Positions 9,751-20,099 of a DNA stretch of 36,121 nt are shown in pieces. Made by a program: the position numbers and the translations under genes. Below the pieces are notes generated by a model that did no database searches, was not told where the DNA came from, and was given only the letters and a program-made list of their open reading frames with translations. The first letter of the stretch is position 1; each line of letters opens with the position of its first letter. The DNA comes from Carex sylvatica (lineage: Eukaryota; Streptophyta; Magnoliopsida; Poales; Cyperaceae): positions 1 to 36,121 of the forward strand of contig CAXKVR010000439.1 of assembly GCA_964058845.1 (NCBI GenBank), read 5' to 3'.

Positions 9751-11433
9751 GGGCGTGTTCGGATGTCACGGGATTATGGAATGAGAATGGGAATGAAAAT
9801 AGGAATTCACTTTTAAAAAAGTGTGAACCCACGGGTACGAAATGCATAGGATTAATTATGGAAATATAAGAAAATGAGTGTTCGTTTGAATCATGGAATT
9901 AATTGTGGAAAATCTTTATTTATTTTAAAATATGTATATTTATTTAATTATTTTAGTTTAGTTTAGTTATAAATGTTTTTTTATTTAGTTATTGTTTTTA
10001 AATAATATAGTGTTTTGTATTGATTTTAACCAATTAAGTAAAAAAGTAATTAAATATAAAATCACAATGAAAAAAATCATCGTGCTACCATCTATTTATT
10101 TAGACCAATAATATATTATAAATTTAATATTTTAATGGATTGTAAATTGTAACATTTGGTAAACATAAATTTTTTATAATTATATTAATGAAATTAAATA
10201 AAATTGATTAAATAATAATATTAAGAAGATGAAACATTTCTAATAAAAATATTACTAAAATGGTACAAACAAAATAAGAAAAACAATTAAAAACGTTTAA
10301 AAAAAATAAACATTTAATATTACTAATTACAAAAAAAAAAAAAAAAAACAGTTTACAAACATTTGCAAAAAAAAAAAAAATTATCAGAAACATTTACAAA
10401 AAAAACAAACATTTAATCTAATATATGGCATACAATTTCTTGCTTTAATATCATAAAAATTACTAGAGCACCAGACCAAAGAATAAAAATTACGCATGTA
10501 TATTTCTTGCATCTTATTGTTTCGACATAATAAATTGTACCGGAGCATATATATTGTGCTTCTTGATAATTAAATAGTTGACATCAAAATATATGATTTT
10601 TATGCTCTGAAATATATGTAATTACATATAAAAAGGAATCCGGATCCGGAACATAGAATTAGTCCCACAATGCAAAATCAAATGGGTGAGTGGTTCTTTA
10701 TATATACATAGGCTAGCCAATGCGTGTTTGAGAAAATTAAAAGAAATGAAAGAGAGCCACGTGGAGAGGAGGCAGAAAAAGGAGTCTTGCGATTCTAATT
10801 TCAACCATTTATATATTTTGAGATTCGTGTACAAAAACTCTTTTCTTTTAAGATTCGTACAATCTAATAAACGAAGGGTTGAAATTGAAATCGCAGGACC
10901 TTGCGATCCGGTAGGATCGCAGCAGATTTGCTTCCGAAAAAGAAAAAGAGAGAGAGTGGGTCCCAGCAAAAGAGAGAAGATTGGACAGGAAAAAAAATCA
11001 AGTCTGAGCTTTGGTTTTTGATCCCCCTCAATTGTAACGAAAATGAAATGAATGGGTACACAACTGAAGCAGGGGCAGAGTCAAGATTTTTGTCGGATAG
11101 AAGCAAAAAATTATCAAATCGGGTTTAAATAACTTATCGGATTTAAGTCTATTAACTAATTGGGTACTCGATAAAAAACAATGCTTTGACTTATATTTTT
11201 CAATGTTCTGACTTGTAATTTCTAATGTTTAACTTATAATTCTAATTACCAATCATAATTCAAGAAATTCAGAGAGAACAGCTGCCCCCTCCTGATCTAC
11301 GCTGGATCTGCCCCTAAACTGAAGGAAATATTTTGGAAAAAAAATTAACAACCGAACGCTTAACTGGGTTTATAATCCAATCTGGCCTAAACCCATCAAA
11401 ATTCCCAGAGAAAATTGACATCCGAACACGTCC
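9751..11433 (+). mobile_element. non-autonomous TIR transposon, family A copy 2
   Basis: The left end GGGCGTGTTCGGATGTCA and the right end TGACATCCGAACACGTCC are inverted repeats of about 18 bases with one mismatch. The first ~170 bases match copy 1 at 749-920. The section 10630-10780 (TTAGTCCCACAATG, GAGAGCCACGTGG, GGAGGCAGAAA) matches copy 3 in inverse orientation. The interior is AT-rich with long A tracts (10330-10390) and has no transposase. The open frames inside (for example around 10620-11130) overlap each other on both strands and match nothing. A hAT MITE is nested at 11070-11316. Confidence 0.7.
11070..11316. mobile_element. hAT-type MITE, 247 bp, nested, with perfect 8-bp TSD
   Basis: The ends CAGGGGCAGA and TCTGCCCCTA are inverted repeats matching the CAGGGGCGGA-type ends of many plant hAT elements. 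The octamer AACTGAAG flanks both sides (11062-11069 and 11317-11324). The element lies inside family A copy 2, so it inserted later. It has no coding sequence. Confidence 0.88.
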
Positions 11434-11835
11434 TATTTGTGCTAAAGTGGTTTCATGTCTTTTCTAAAGGAATTAGTAGCTTTATTGTTTGTACTATGAT
11501 TTTATGAGCCATGTTTCTTTCACTCCAAATCTTTAATCTGTGACCTTTGTCATTGACCTATCGTAGAATAGTAGGCACCTATATATATTTGTATGATGTC
11601 TTTTTCGATTATTTTATAAATTTGTTTCCATTTGGTTGTAAATAAAATTAAATATCACACGCTTTATATACATTGTTGCAAATCGATCAATAGCCGCTGT
11701 GGAATATCTAAATTCTTTTGTTGGATTTTTACAAAACCAAAATAAAAAGAAATCTACAAAAGAAGATTAAAACTTGTTGCAAATTATCCCACGTCCAAAA
11801 CCTATAGGCATGCATGCTATAAATTAAGAGTCTCT

Positions 11836-11867
<32 letters not shown>

Positions 11868-12808
11868 TTCATTTATCACTAAAAATTATTATTAAAGTCT
11901 ACAGTACCACCAATTACAATTATTATACAACAATAATTTGAACATAATTTAGTAGAGGAAGCAAACATATGGTCTAGCACCGTGACTTTGGTGCAAGGGA
12001 AGATGAAATGCAAGTTTGGTGAGGTGTCTTATTATGTGAACAATTAATGTCGGTTGAAAATTCAAAATAAATTAGGAAGAGAGAGAGAGAGAGTGAGAAC
12101 AAGTATAGAAGATTTAATAGACGAGCTAACAACAGCTCCATGACCTCAATAAATACACACCTACTAATTGATTATGGCGGTCTAGCACAAGTATCATTGT
12201 AACTGTTTACATATAATGCAAGCTACCATATCTTATTTTTAGTCCCTTTATTTATTATATCTTTTTTTAGATGAATATTGTTGTTGAAAAAGACAACTCC
12301 TATCCTGTGGTACTGAGATGGTTACACCATGTATATGAATTGCATTAAAATTATCATTTTTTTATAATTATATTGTTTCAATTAAAATTATTATTACTTA
12401 TCATAAGCTTAATTTAATTTGACCCTAGGAAAAAAATATCAATGAAAACACATGCACGTTCAACTAATCCTCAACAGCTAACTATATCTTCAATTTTTAT
12501 AGTAGTGCACTTGAAATGAAAGATGCCAAAATGAAATTTTCTTTTTTACAAAAAGAGCACGCCACTCCTCGTTATCGGAAGCATACTGGTGCAGCATTAG
12601 ATCAAGTCAATATATATATATATACATACACTATAATAGTAATATATAACCCTTGTATAGATCATTTTGTGTAGATGCACACCTAACGCTAACAGCCTTT
12701 GAATGTACATACTTAAATAGTACATAAACAAATATTTCTTTTGAAGTAAATTAATTAATTTAAATAAAATGGCAGAATATATGGAAATGAAGGAGTGGAC
12801 TTGCACTG

Positions 12809-12850
<42 letters not shown>

Positions 12851-13312
12851 GAATGCATTTGTTAATTAAGCATATATAAACTGCATGTGTACGTATAATT
12901 AATAAAAAACTATTGATGCTTGACTTGTTACCATACAAGTAAAAATAAAATATATTAGAAATGATCCATTAATCAAGGTAATTAATAAGGCCATCTGGTT
13001 ATAAATCAAGGATTGACTAACCACAAAGTCAATATAATTAATGAATGTCTCCAAACGAAGTGTAGCTGTTACATAGGTTAAAATTGGCACCAGGCTAATT
13101 AAATAGCCACACATATATATACATACATTAATTCCATCGTTATGCGTAGTAATTAAGTAAGTATTCAGTTTATTCTATAATTAATTTTTACTGGCCGGTT
13201 TCAAAGTGCCCATACTATATATATATATTTTATAGTCACATTTTGGTCCCGCAATTTTCCATATCTCAGAGTCTCACACGTAGAGACAATTAATGAAAAA
13301 GAGATGTTAATT

Positions 13313-13315
<3 letters not shown>
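11434..13315. other. AT-rich intergenic DNA with microsatellites
   Basis: No gene is recognised. TA-type microsatellites lie at about 11838-11860 and 12811-12849, and a GA tract lies at 12078-12093. A long open frame on the - strand across 12597-12938 is produced by the TA repeat (runs of Tyr-Ile) and is not a gene. Confidence 0.6.
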
Positions 13316-13348
<33 letters not shown>

Positions 13349-13371
<23 letters not shown>

Positions 13372-13782
13372 AGGCTAATATACAATCGATTGTTTCTAGC
13401 CTTCCGTGCAATCAAGTCGTTTTTTAATTTTTAAAGTCTAAATGATCGATCCAAACCGTTAGATGTCATCTCCATATTAAAATGTGCTAGGAGACCAAAT
13501 TTTATTTGAAATTTGTTTACTATTTATTAAGCTACTTTGAAAATTGCTGATCTAACGGTTTCTTACCAAACAGTAAAAATCAGAAGCTACCGTTGGATCA
13601 GCGATTTTCAAAGTGGCTTAATAAATAGTAAAAAAATTCCAAAAAATGTAAAATTTGGTCTCCTAGCACATTTTAATATGGAGATAACATCTAACGGTTT
13701 GGATCGATCATTTGGGCTTTAAAAATCGGAAAACGACTTGGTTGCACGGAAGGCTAGGAACAATCGATTGTATATTAGCCTA

Positions 13783-13800
<18 letters not shown>
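13349..13800. repeat. long foldback (inverted repeat), ~210-bp arms, 29-base loop
   Basis: The left arm 13349-13559 and the right arm 13589-13800 are reverse complements with only about 8 percent mismatches and one small indel (near 13525 and 13640). Paired blocks include ATACAATCGATTGT, CTAGCCTTCCGTGCAA, GATCGATCCAAACCGTTAGA and TTTACTATTTATTAAG. The unpaired centre is 13560-13588. TA microsatellites lie on both outer sides and extend the pairing, so the element is probably a foldback MITE that inserted in, or carried, a TA repeat. If transcribed from either side, it would form a near-perfect hairpin of about 200 base pairs. Confidence 0.85.
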
Positions 13801-13815
<15 letters not shown>

Positions 13816-14184
13816 GCGTCTCTGATTAAATATATACGGTCTTATGAACAAGTCACATGTTTACTAGACAATAATTCACCAAACAAGTTTGGTTATCTAT
13901 GATTAAATATATACTAATATATATCCATGTTCAACAACGGAGCTATATATATGACACATGCATGCGCTTACAAGAGAACCATCAAAAAGATTAAAAAATA
14001 ATAAAGAAATGGCACAATTAATATATAGAAAGATAAACCTGGAACTTGAAATATATACCTAGAAACTGAAGCAATTGATTATTCAGAAAACCAAACATCA
14101 TGCAAATAGAGTTGCATGTAAGATCAATCAATGTATATATATTTCTCACCGCTTGATATGGAGGATAAGAATTATATATATGCC
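13816..14184. other. AT-rich spacer, nothing recognised
   Basis: Short intergenic stretch between the foldback and the Mutator-like element. No gene or transposon end is seen. Confidence 0.5.
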
Positions 14185-14870
14185 CGAGATTTTTATTTTT
14201 ACCCAAACAAAATAAATATTTTATTATAAATAATTACGGTTTAGCAAAATTTATAAAAATACTCAAACTGTATAGAAAATATACGGCCCCGATTTAAGCT
14301 TCCAAACCGTATAGAACATTTACGGTCCCAAAGCTGAATAGAATATTTGCGGTCCGGGCTTATAATAAATAGCCATGCCCAGCAGTTTCTCTCTCCTCCA
14401 ATTTTATTTTCTCAAATTTACACTCTCTCTCCTCAAATCCGAAAATTCTCCTCTCTTCTCCATATTTGCAAGTAAGCCCCTATGTTTTTTTTAAATTTCA
14501 TTCGTAGTGTAAATTTAGTTGTAGATTAGTATAATTAACTTAGTAACCAAATTAGTATAATGTAATTTTAATTATTATTAATTATATTTAGTTAGTTGAG
14601 TTAGTGTTATTTAGTGTTAATTAGCTATAATTAGAGTTAATTAATTAGGTACCAATTTAGTATTAATTAGTGTTAATGTAGGTACCAAAATTATTGGTCA
14701 TTAGTGATAATTATGATACCAAAGTTAGTTTTAATTTTATTTTGAGTTTTTTAGTCCAAAATTTGACTGTAATTAGCGTATTTTAAAGTTTTTAAGCCAA
14801 TTGGAGTATATTTATGCTGTTGTAGCATATTTTATCCGAATAACGTATTTTTTTCAAATTTTTACTGCAA

Positions 14871-15443
14871 TTAGCATATTTTAGCATATTTTAGCATATT
14901 TGTTTCAGGCTCAGGTAAGGATGAAGGACCTCCATACACGGATATAGGTAGGATAAAATGTGGAGATTGTAGTCGGGGTGGGATAAAAGGTGGAGATTGG
15001 GGTGAATTACTGTATATTTCTAGTTCTGGTACTGGCATTGGGATAAAAGGAGTGTGTGGTTCATAATTTGGTTGATAATTTTCTGCAATCGAATTTTATC
15101 CTGAACTTTCAGCCCCTGGCTCTCTGCGAATTCTGCATGCAAAAACTTCGAATAGTGATTCACCGGACCTCACAACCTGTGCGATCAGGCCTCTCAATGC
15201 CCTGTCATCTCCTAATGCGATTCTGACATACTTTCCTGCTTGGACCATTCGGGCCATTATTTCTAATTCCCAGCGATTCCTATTGTAGCCACTCACTTCA
15301 TAAATAAGTGATTGCAACTGCTCAAATGAGAAATTTTTGTCAACCCAGTACGTATTTGCTGGAGGTTTGGAGTAACGTACCATATTCTGGTCAAAAATGA
15401 ATTTTCCTCCAAAATGTACTGAAATTCCAATAGGCATGGCCAA
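14871..15443 (-). pseudogene. broken MuDR-type transposase N-terminus
   Basis: On the - strand the frame starts at an ATG at 15441-15443 and reads 115 codons to a TAA at 15096-15098. The same frame then continues without a shift through a proline-rich stretch (YQPNYEPHTPFIPMPVPE, later SPPFIPPRLQSPHFI) to a second stop at 14871-14873. The first part (ISVHFGGKFIFD near residue 7, SFEQLQSLIYEVSGY near 38-54, VRIALGDDRALRGLI near 73-87) resembles the PB1-like N-terminal domain of plant MULE transposases, which typically opens with an HxGG motif and is followed by a Pro-rich linker. The SWIM zinc finger and DDE catalytic core are absent, so the product cannot transpose. The domain assignment is by eye. 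Confidence 0.5.
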
Positions 15444-15489
15444 TACACTACATTCGTAAATGGTAAATATTTTGTTAGTTTACTGATTT

Positions 15490-15785
15490 CAATTGTGAAC
15501 AGTTGTGAATAGTAGTGAACAGTCGTATATCAATAGTAATGAACAGTAAAGACGTATATGCACAGTTTATGAATAGTAAATACGTATATGAACATTACAT
15601 GAACAGTAATAAACAGTAAATACGTACATGAACAGTATATGGATAGTAAAATACGTGCATGAACAGTAAATACATATATGAAGGATACATGAACCGTAGA
15701 TATGTATATTAACAGTATATGAACAGTATATACGTATATGAACAGTAATGAACATTATGAACAATAAATACGTATGTGAACAGTT
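15490..15785. repeat. minisatellite inside the MULE
   Basis: About a dozen degenerate copies of a ~19-26-base unit built from ATGAACAGTA and (T)AAATACGTATAT run in tandem. The irregular spacing and lack of unique spacers rule out a CRISPR array. Confidence 0.7.
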
Positions 15786-16081
15786 GTAGAAAAAAAAAAA
15801 TCTAATTTAGCAGACTTCTCCTTCTTTCCCTTCTTCCTCTCTTCCTCTCTTACTCTTCCTCTCAGATCTCTCTCTTTCTTACTCAGATTCCATAGTTATA
15901 GTGCAAAAAACCGTAAAAAAAAAAAAAAAAAAGGCCCGGACCGTAAATTTTCTATATGGTTTGAGAGCTTAAACCGGGGCCGCATATTTTCTATACAGTT
16001 TGGACATTTTTATAAATTTTGCTAAACTGTGGTTATTTATAATAAAATATTTATATTTTTTTGGTAAAAATAAAAATCTCG

Positions 16082-18886
16082 AAAGCAGAATTAACGTCCA
16101 TGTCATAACTTCATGAGAACTTTATTTATTTTTTCTTTAGTATATTTTGATCATCGTCAACCATTGTTGGATTTGTTATTTCCTTTTCCTTCTCTTAATT
16201 AGTTGTTTGATCAGGCTATCAGTTAGCACTTGATGCTCACAACATGTGCAAAAGGTTCCGATTATATATCCGGTAGTAAAAAATATTATGCATGATTCAC
16301 CATAAGATTTAGATACAGATCGATGGTTAAGCAAGTGATTTTCTATCTATCTATATGTAAAATTGGATCTACAACTACGTACATGTACATTTTCACATAT
16401 TGAACTATTGAGGTCGACTGTTTAGACTTTAAAAATAAAAGTATTGATCCATTATACATACCAAAATGCACTATGTATATGCATAGTATCCTAACCTCAC
16501 TCTACGATGGTACTGAAGATTATGATGAAAACAAAGAAATATGCATATAATTAATGACAATATATATTACAGCCTTTCTCATACATATATATTACTTAAA
16601 TTAACTAATTAAGTTTCGTCATGCTCACTCCACCAACACACTTTTGCATATATAAAATGACTAAATTAATTTCAAGAAAATCATAATATTTTTCTGAATT
16701 TTGGAATTACGCTTAAGATTGTTTGAGTAAATTTTCAGAAAATTTGAATAGTTAAGAAATTAATCAAAAATTAAATTGAAATATAATTAATTGTCTCGTG
16801 TGAAATATTAATTGTCCTTAAATGTATTTTGCCTCAACCGTGAAAGATTTGAAATCATCATCAAAATTTTCTGTTGCGCCTCTTAATAAAGAGGTTGAAA
16901 AAAATGGAATTCAAATTATAATTGATTTCGGTTACAATTAAAAAGAAATTGAAATGTATTAAATAGATATGAGAATTTTCATATTGGTTCTCAAGTTTCC
17001 AAAATATTACAAATAAAGATTTTAAACAAATATATTGAAATGGAAACTTTGAGTTTATCAAACTTAAGTTTCAAATAAGAATTGTCACCAATTTCATTGA
17101 ACACATAATTTGAACGAGAAGAAACCAAAGAAAGACAATTGTAATGGGCCGAGCTAGAGCTACATTTTGCAAGTCTTAATTTTGTTTCTATGATATCAGA
17201 AAAGTGAAAGAGGGCTTAAAACTGATTGAACTATTTTATATTTCTTTTAGTTCGGGCTCTGTTATCCGGGAGACCGGGACTTATGAATAAATCTTTATTG
17301 AGAAAATGGGGACCCGATCGAGCACGTCTCCAAACTTCAAAAGAGACAATGAATACAAATAAATCAACAATATAAGTTTTAGTACAAACTATACAAGTAA
17401 ATTTGCACCAATCGAGACGAGTCTTAACGAGATCTCTTGGTTGGTAGGGTGATTGTTAGACGAAAACAACAGTCACTAAATTGAATTAAAAACTCTCATA
17501 CAACAGCTGAAAACCAATATCAAATAAGATAAGAATCAAAGCGGATTGAATTAACAATGGTGTGTCCAAATCCTAAAAATTCACATCTCTATATTAGTTA
17601 TTTTATTTACTTTTAATTTTCGTCAAATACAGTGATAAAAAACGATAACTCTTTGATTACAGATTTTGTCTAGTCTTTTGAAAGATTGTGATTAAACGCT
17701 CAAGACCTTAAATCTTATTCCATACGGATTGACACTCGTTTATACTACTCAATAAGATTATGCGCTTGTAATCTAATTCGATAGCAAATCGGATTATAAA
17801 TTTTATTAGCCTGATCATGATTACACCCATCAGTGAGCCATGAGAGTGAATAGTTGACTAAATTGGGCATTGCGTTAAAATATGAGAGTGGACAGCGAAA
17901 TATTATTGTGTGCGTTACGAGTAGAAAAATAAATTATTTATACTTAGAAACCGATCAATTAAAAGATTAGACATTTCTTTTATGCATATTATAACTTTTT
18001 TATTTTAATAAAGAATAAAATTAAAATTTAATCAATTTAAAATGAGTTTTAATAGAAAAGATAATTTTGTACAAATTTGTGAGATTTTAAATTTAGAACG
18101 GTAAATATGATAATACGTAATTTCAAATTTTTTCAACGGCATACATGATTTTTTTTTCTTTTAATTAATTTATGATTAGATTGTATAAGCACTTGATGCG
18201 CATCACACACACTGTTAATGCATGTTCAGAGAATTTTATGCATCATATTTGTTTTAGTACGGATATATTCATGTACATTTAAAAGGCATGTCACATACTA
18301 TAATTTAGTTTTTGTAGTTTTACTATAATAAACGGCTAAACTCAATTGAAAACATCAACAAACATATACAAATATAATGTACATACAATCTAGATGAGTT
18401 TTAAGTTTAATTTTTGTTGTATCTTTTTGATAATGGTATGAATCGGTGGAATTCATAAATCATATGTTGAAATACTCGATCATAACGAAATTTCTGTAGT
18501 TCAGCATAAATTGATTTCAAATAGAAAAGATATATGTATCTGTTTTTTTAGTAAAGTTAGAGGTCAAATTATCAAACTATTTTAATATCTATAATTATTC
18601 GGATGCAACATTTCACACAAAGAATATGCCTATGTTTTTAAGAAAAATAAATTAGACAATTTAATATTTAGTAAAATGCTTATAGTTGTTTGTACGAAGA
18701 AAATGAGAAAAAAACGTAATTTAATGAACAATATACTATTTTAATGTTTTGATAAAAAAATTTAAATTGTTTAATTAACCTCTATTCCTACTTTACATTT
18801 CTGTTTTTTCCTTCAAAATATGTCATCGACCGCGGTCGAAAGAGGGCCGAGCATTTCATTACTTGTGTTTTTTCTTTGAAGGTTGA
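16082..18886. other. AT-rich intergenic DNA, nothing recognised
   Basis: I see no exon series, RNA gene or matched transposon ends. Open frames here are short, low in complexity and unsupported. Confidence 0.55.
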
Positions 18887-18934
18887 GGGCCTGTTCGGCT
18901 GCACAATTCCATCTGGGAATTACGTGAGTGTGAG

Positions 18935-19090
18935 TTTGGACTTGATAGGTTGAAATTTCTAATTGAAATTTCATCTGGGAATTACGTGAGTTTGGACTTG
19001 ATAGGTTGAAATTTCTAATTGAAATTCCATCTGGGAATTACGTGAGTTTGGACTTGATAGGTTGAAATTTCTAATTGGGATTCCATCTGG
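18935..19090. repeat. 56-bp tandem repeat, ~2.7 copies
   Basis: The unit begins GGACTTGATAGGTTGAAATT and ends near GGGAATTACGTGAGTTT. It is repeated head to tail just inside the end of family A copy 3. The copies are almost identical, indicating recent duplication. Copies 1 and 2 of the family lack it at this position. Confidence 0.85.
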
Positions 19091-19148
19091 ACGTTCAGCG
19101 ACCCATTTTGTTTTCTGGAAATTCCGGAGGGAACACTCTACTCGTTCC

Positions 19149-19524
19149 TAGGGGTGTTTAAACGGTCGGTTTGGTTTAAACCGAACTAAAATAATCAAAC
19201 CGAAATTTGAAAATCCAACCGAACCGACTAAACTAAAATAGCAAACCGAATTAAAACCGAGCCATTTAAACCGATTTAACCTTCGATTTGTTCGGTTGAA
19301 CTGAATTTTCTCAAAAATGACATTTCAATACACTTATAATACTTGATTTAAACTTCGATTTTGATTAATGAACCGATTTAAACTTTGGTTTTGATTAATG
19401 AACAGATTTAAACTTCAGTTTTGATTAATGAACCAAAATAATACTCGAAATCTTGACCTATCAATAAAATCAGTTAATTCGGTTTTGAGAAATCAAAACT
19501 GAACCGAACCATTGAACACCCCTA
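19149..19524. mobile_element. hAT-type MITE, 376 bp, nested, with perfect 8-bp TSD
   Basis: The ends TAGGGGTGTTTAAACGGTCGG and GAACCATTGAACACCCCTA are imperfect inverted repeats. The octamer CTCGTTCC flanks both sides (19141-19148 and 19525-19532). The interior is rich in AACCGA/TCGGTT words in both orientations and has a ~30-base tandem triplication around 19346-19434 (GATTTAAACTTCGATTTTG). It lies inside family A copy 3 and so is younger. It has no coding capacity. Confidence 0.9.
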
Positions 19525-20099
19525 CTCGTTCCCTTCTCTTTGTAAAATTATGGGATCAAAAACGCACTCTCTCTCTCTTCTGCTGGAGACCCACGTCACC
19601 CATTGTTTATTTCATTTTCTGCCTCCACCTCACCCACGTGGCTCTCTCATGTCTCTTACATTTTACCATCTCTTTTCATGTATATATATGGCGAGAAGGG
19701 ATCAATTCATTTCAACTGTGGGACTAATTATGAAATTGTCCGGACCGGCCTTGTCTTTTTTTTTTTTTTAATTACATATTTTAAATTATTGTTTGTTTAT
19801 AAACATTTAATTTTTTAAAATGTTTTTAATTGTTGTTTTCTTATTTTTAATACATATTTTACATATTTATTTGCTTTCTAATATTTGTAATTACATATTT
19901 TTAAATATTTGTTTGTTTATAAATTTTTTTTTTTGTAAATGTTTTTAAAATATTTTTAATTACATATTTTAAATGTTTGTTTGTTTTCTAATTTTTGTAA
20001 TTACATAATTTAAATGTTTATTTTTCTGTAAGTGTTTGTAAAACTTTATTTTTTGTAAATGTTTTTAATTACATATTTTAAAACTTTATTTTGAGTTAA

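Larger units (their letters stand above)
14185..16081 (-). mobile_element. Mutator-like (MULE) element with ~150-bp TIRs
   Basis: The left end (14185-14340) and the right end (about 15938-16081) are inverted repeats over ~150 bases. They share CGAGATTTTTATTTTTACC, ATTTTATTATAAATAA, GTTTAGCAAAATTTATAAAA, CAAACTGTATAGAAAATAT and TACGGTCC. Long TIRs of this kind are characteristic of Mutator-like elements. The interior holds a broken transposase N-terminal frame on the - strand (14871-15443), a minisatellite (about 15490-15785) and CT-rich leader-like blocks just inside both TIRs (14386-14464; 15818-15892). No target duplication is visible, so the insertion is old or the ends are slightly eroded. 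Confidence 0.75.
18887..20085 (-). mobile_element. non-autonomous TIR transposon, family A copy 3 (inverted, one end lost)
   Basis: It starts with GGGCCTGTTCGGCTGCAC, the counterpart of the right ends of copies 1 and 2. Its stretch 19630-19750 (GCCTCCACC, CCACGTGGCTCTCTC, TGTGGGACTAATTATG, TCCGGACC) is the reverse complement of 10630-10780 in copy 2. The AT-rich tail with repeated TTTGTAAATGTTTTTA from 19790 matches the inverse of 10300-10420. The other terminus was not found, so the copy is truncated or eroded near 20085. It contains a 56-bp tandem repeat and a nested hAT MITE. Confidence 0.6.

Noticed and set aside
10622..11128. Four overlapping frames of 75-115 codons on both strands
   Set aside because: They lie within a TIR transposon, are basic or Phe/Ser-rich, and match nothing; mutually antisense frames cannot all be genes.
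12597..12938. 113-codon frame on the - strand
   Set aside because: It is created by a TA microsatellite (Tyr-Ile runs) and has no family resemblance.
15490..15785. CRISPR-like repeat array
   Set aside because: The units are degenerate, irregularly spaced and without unique spacers, in a plant nuclear context. It is a minisatellite within a transposon.
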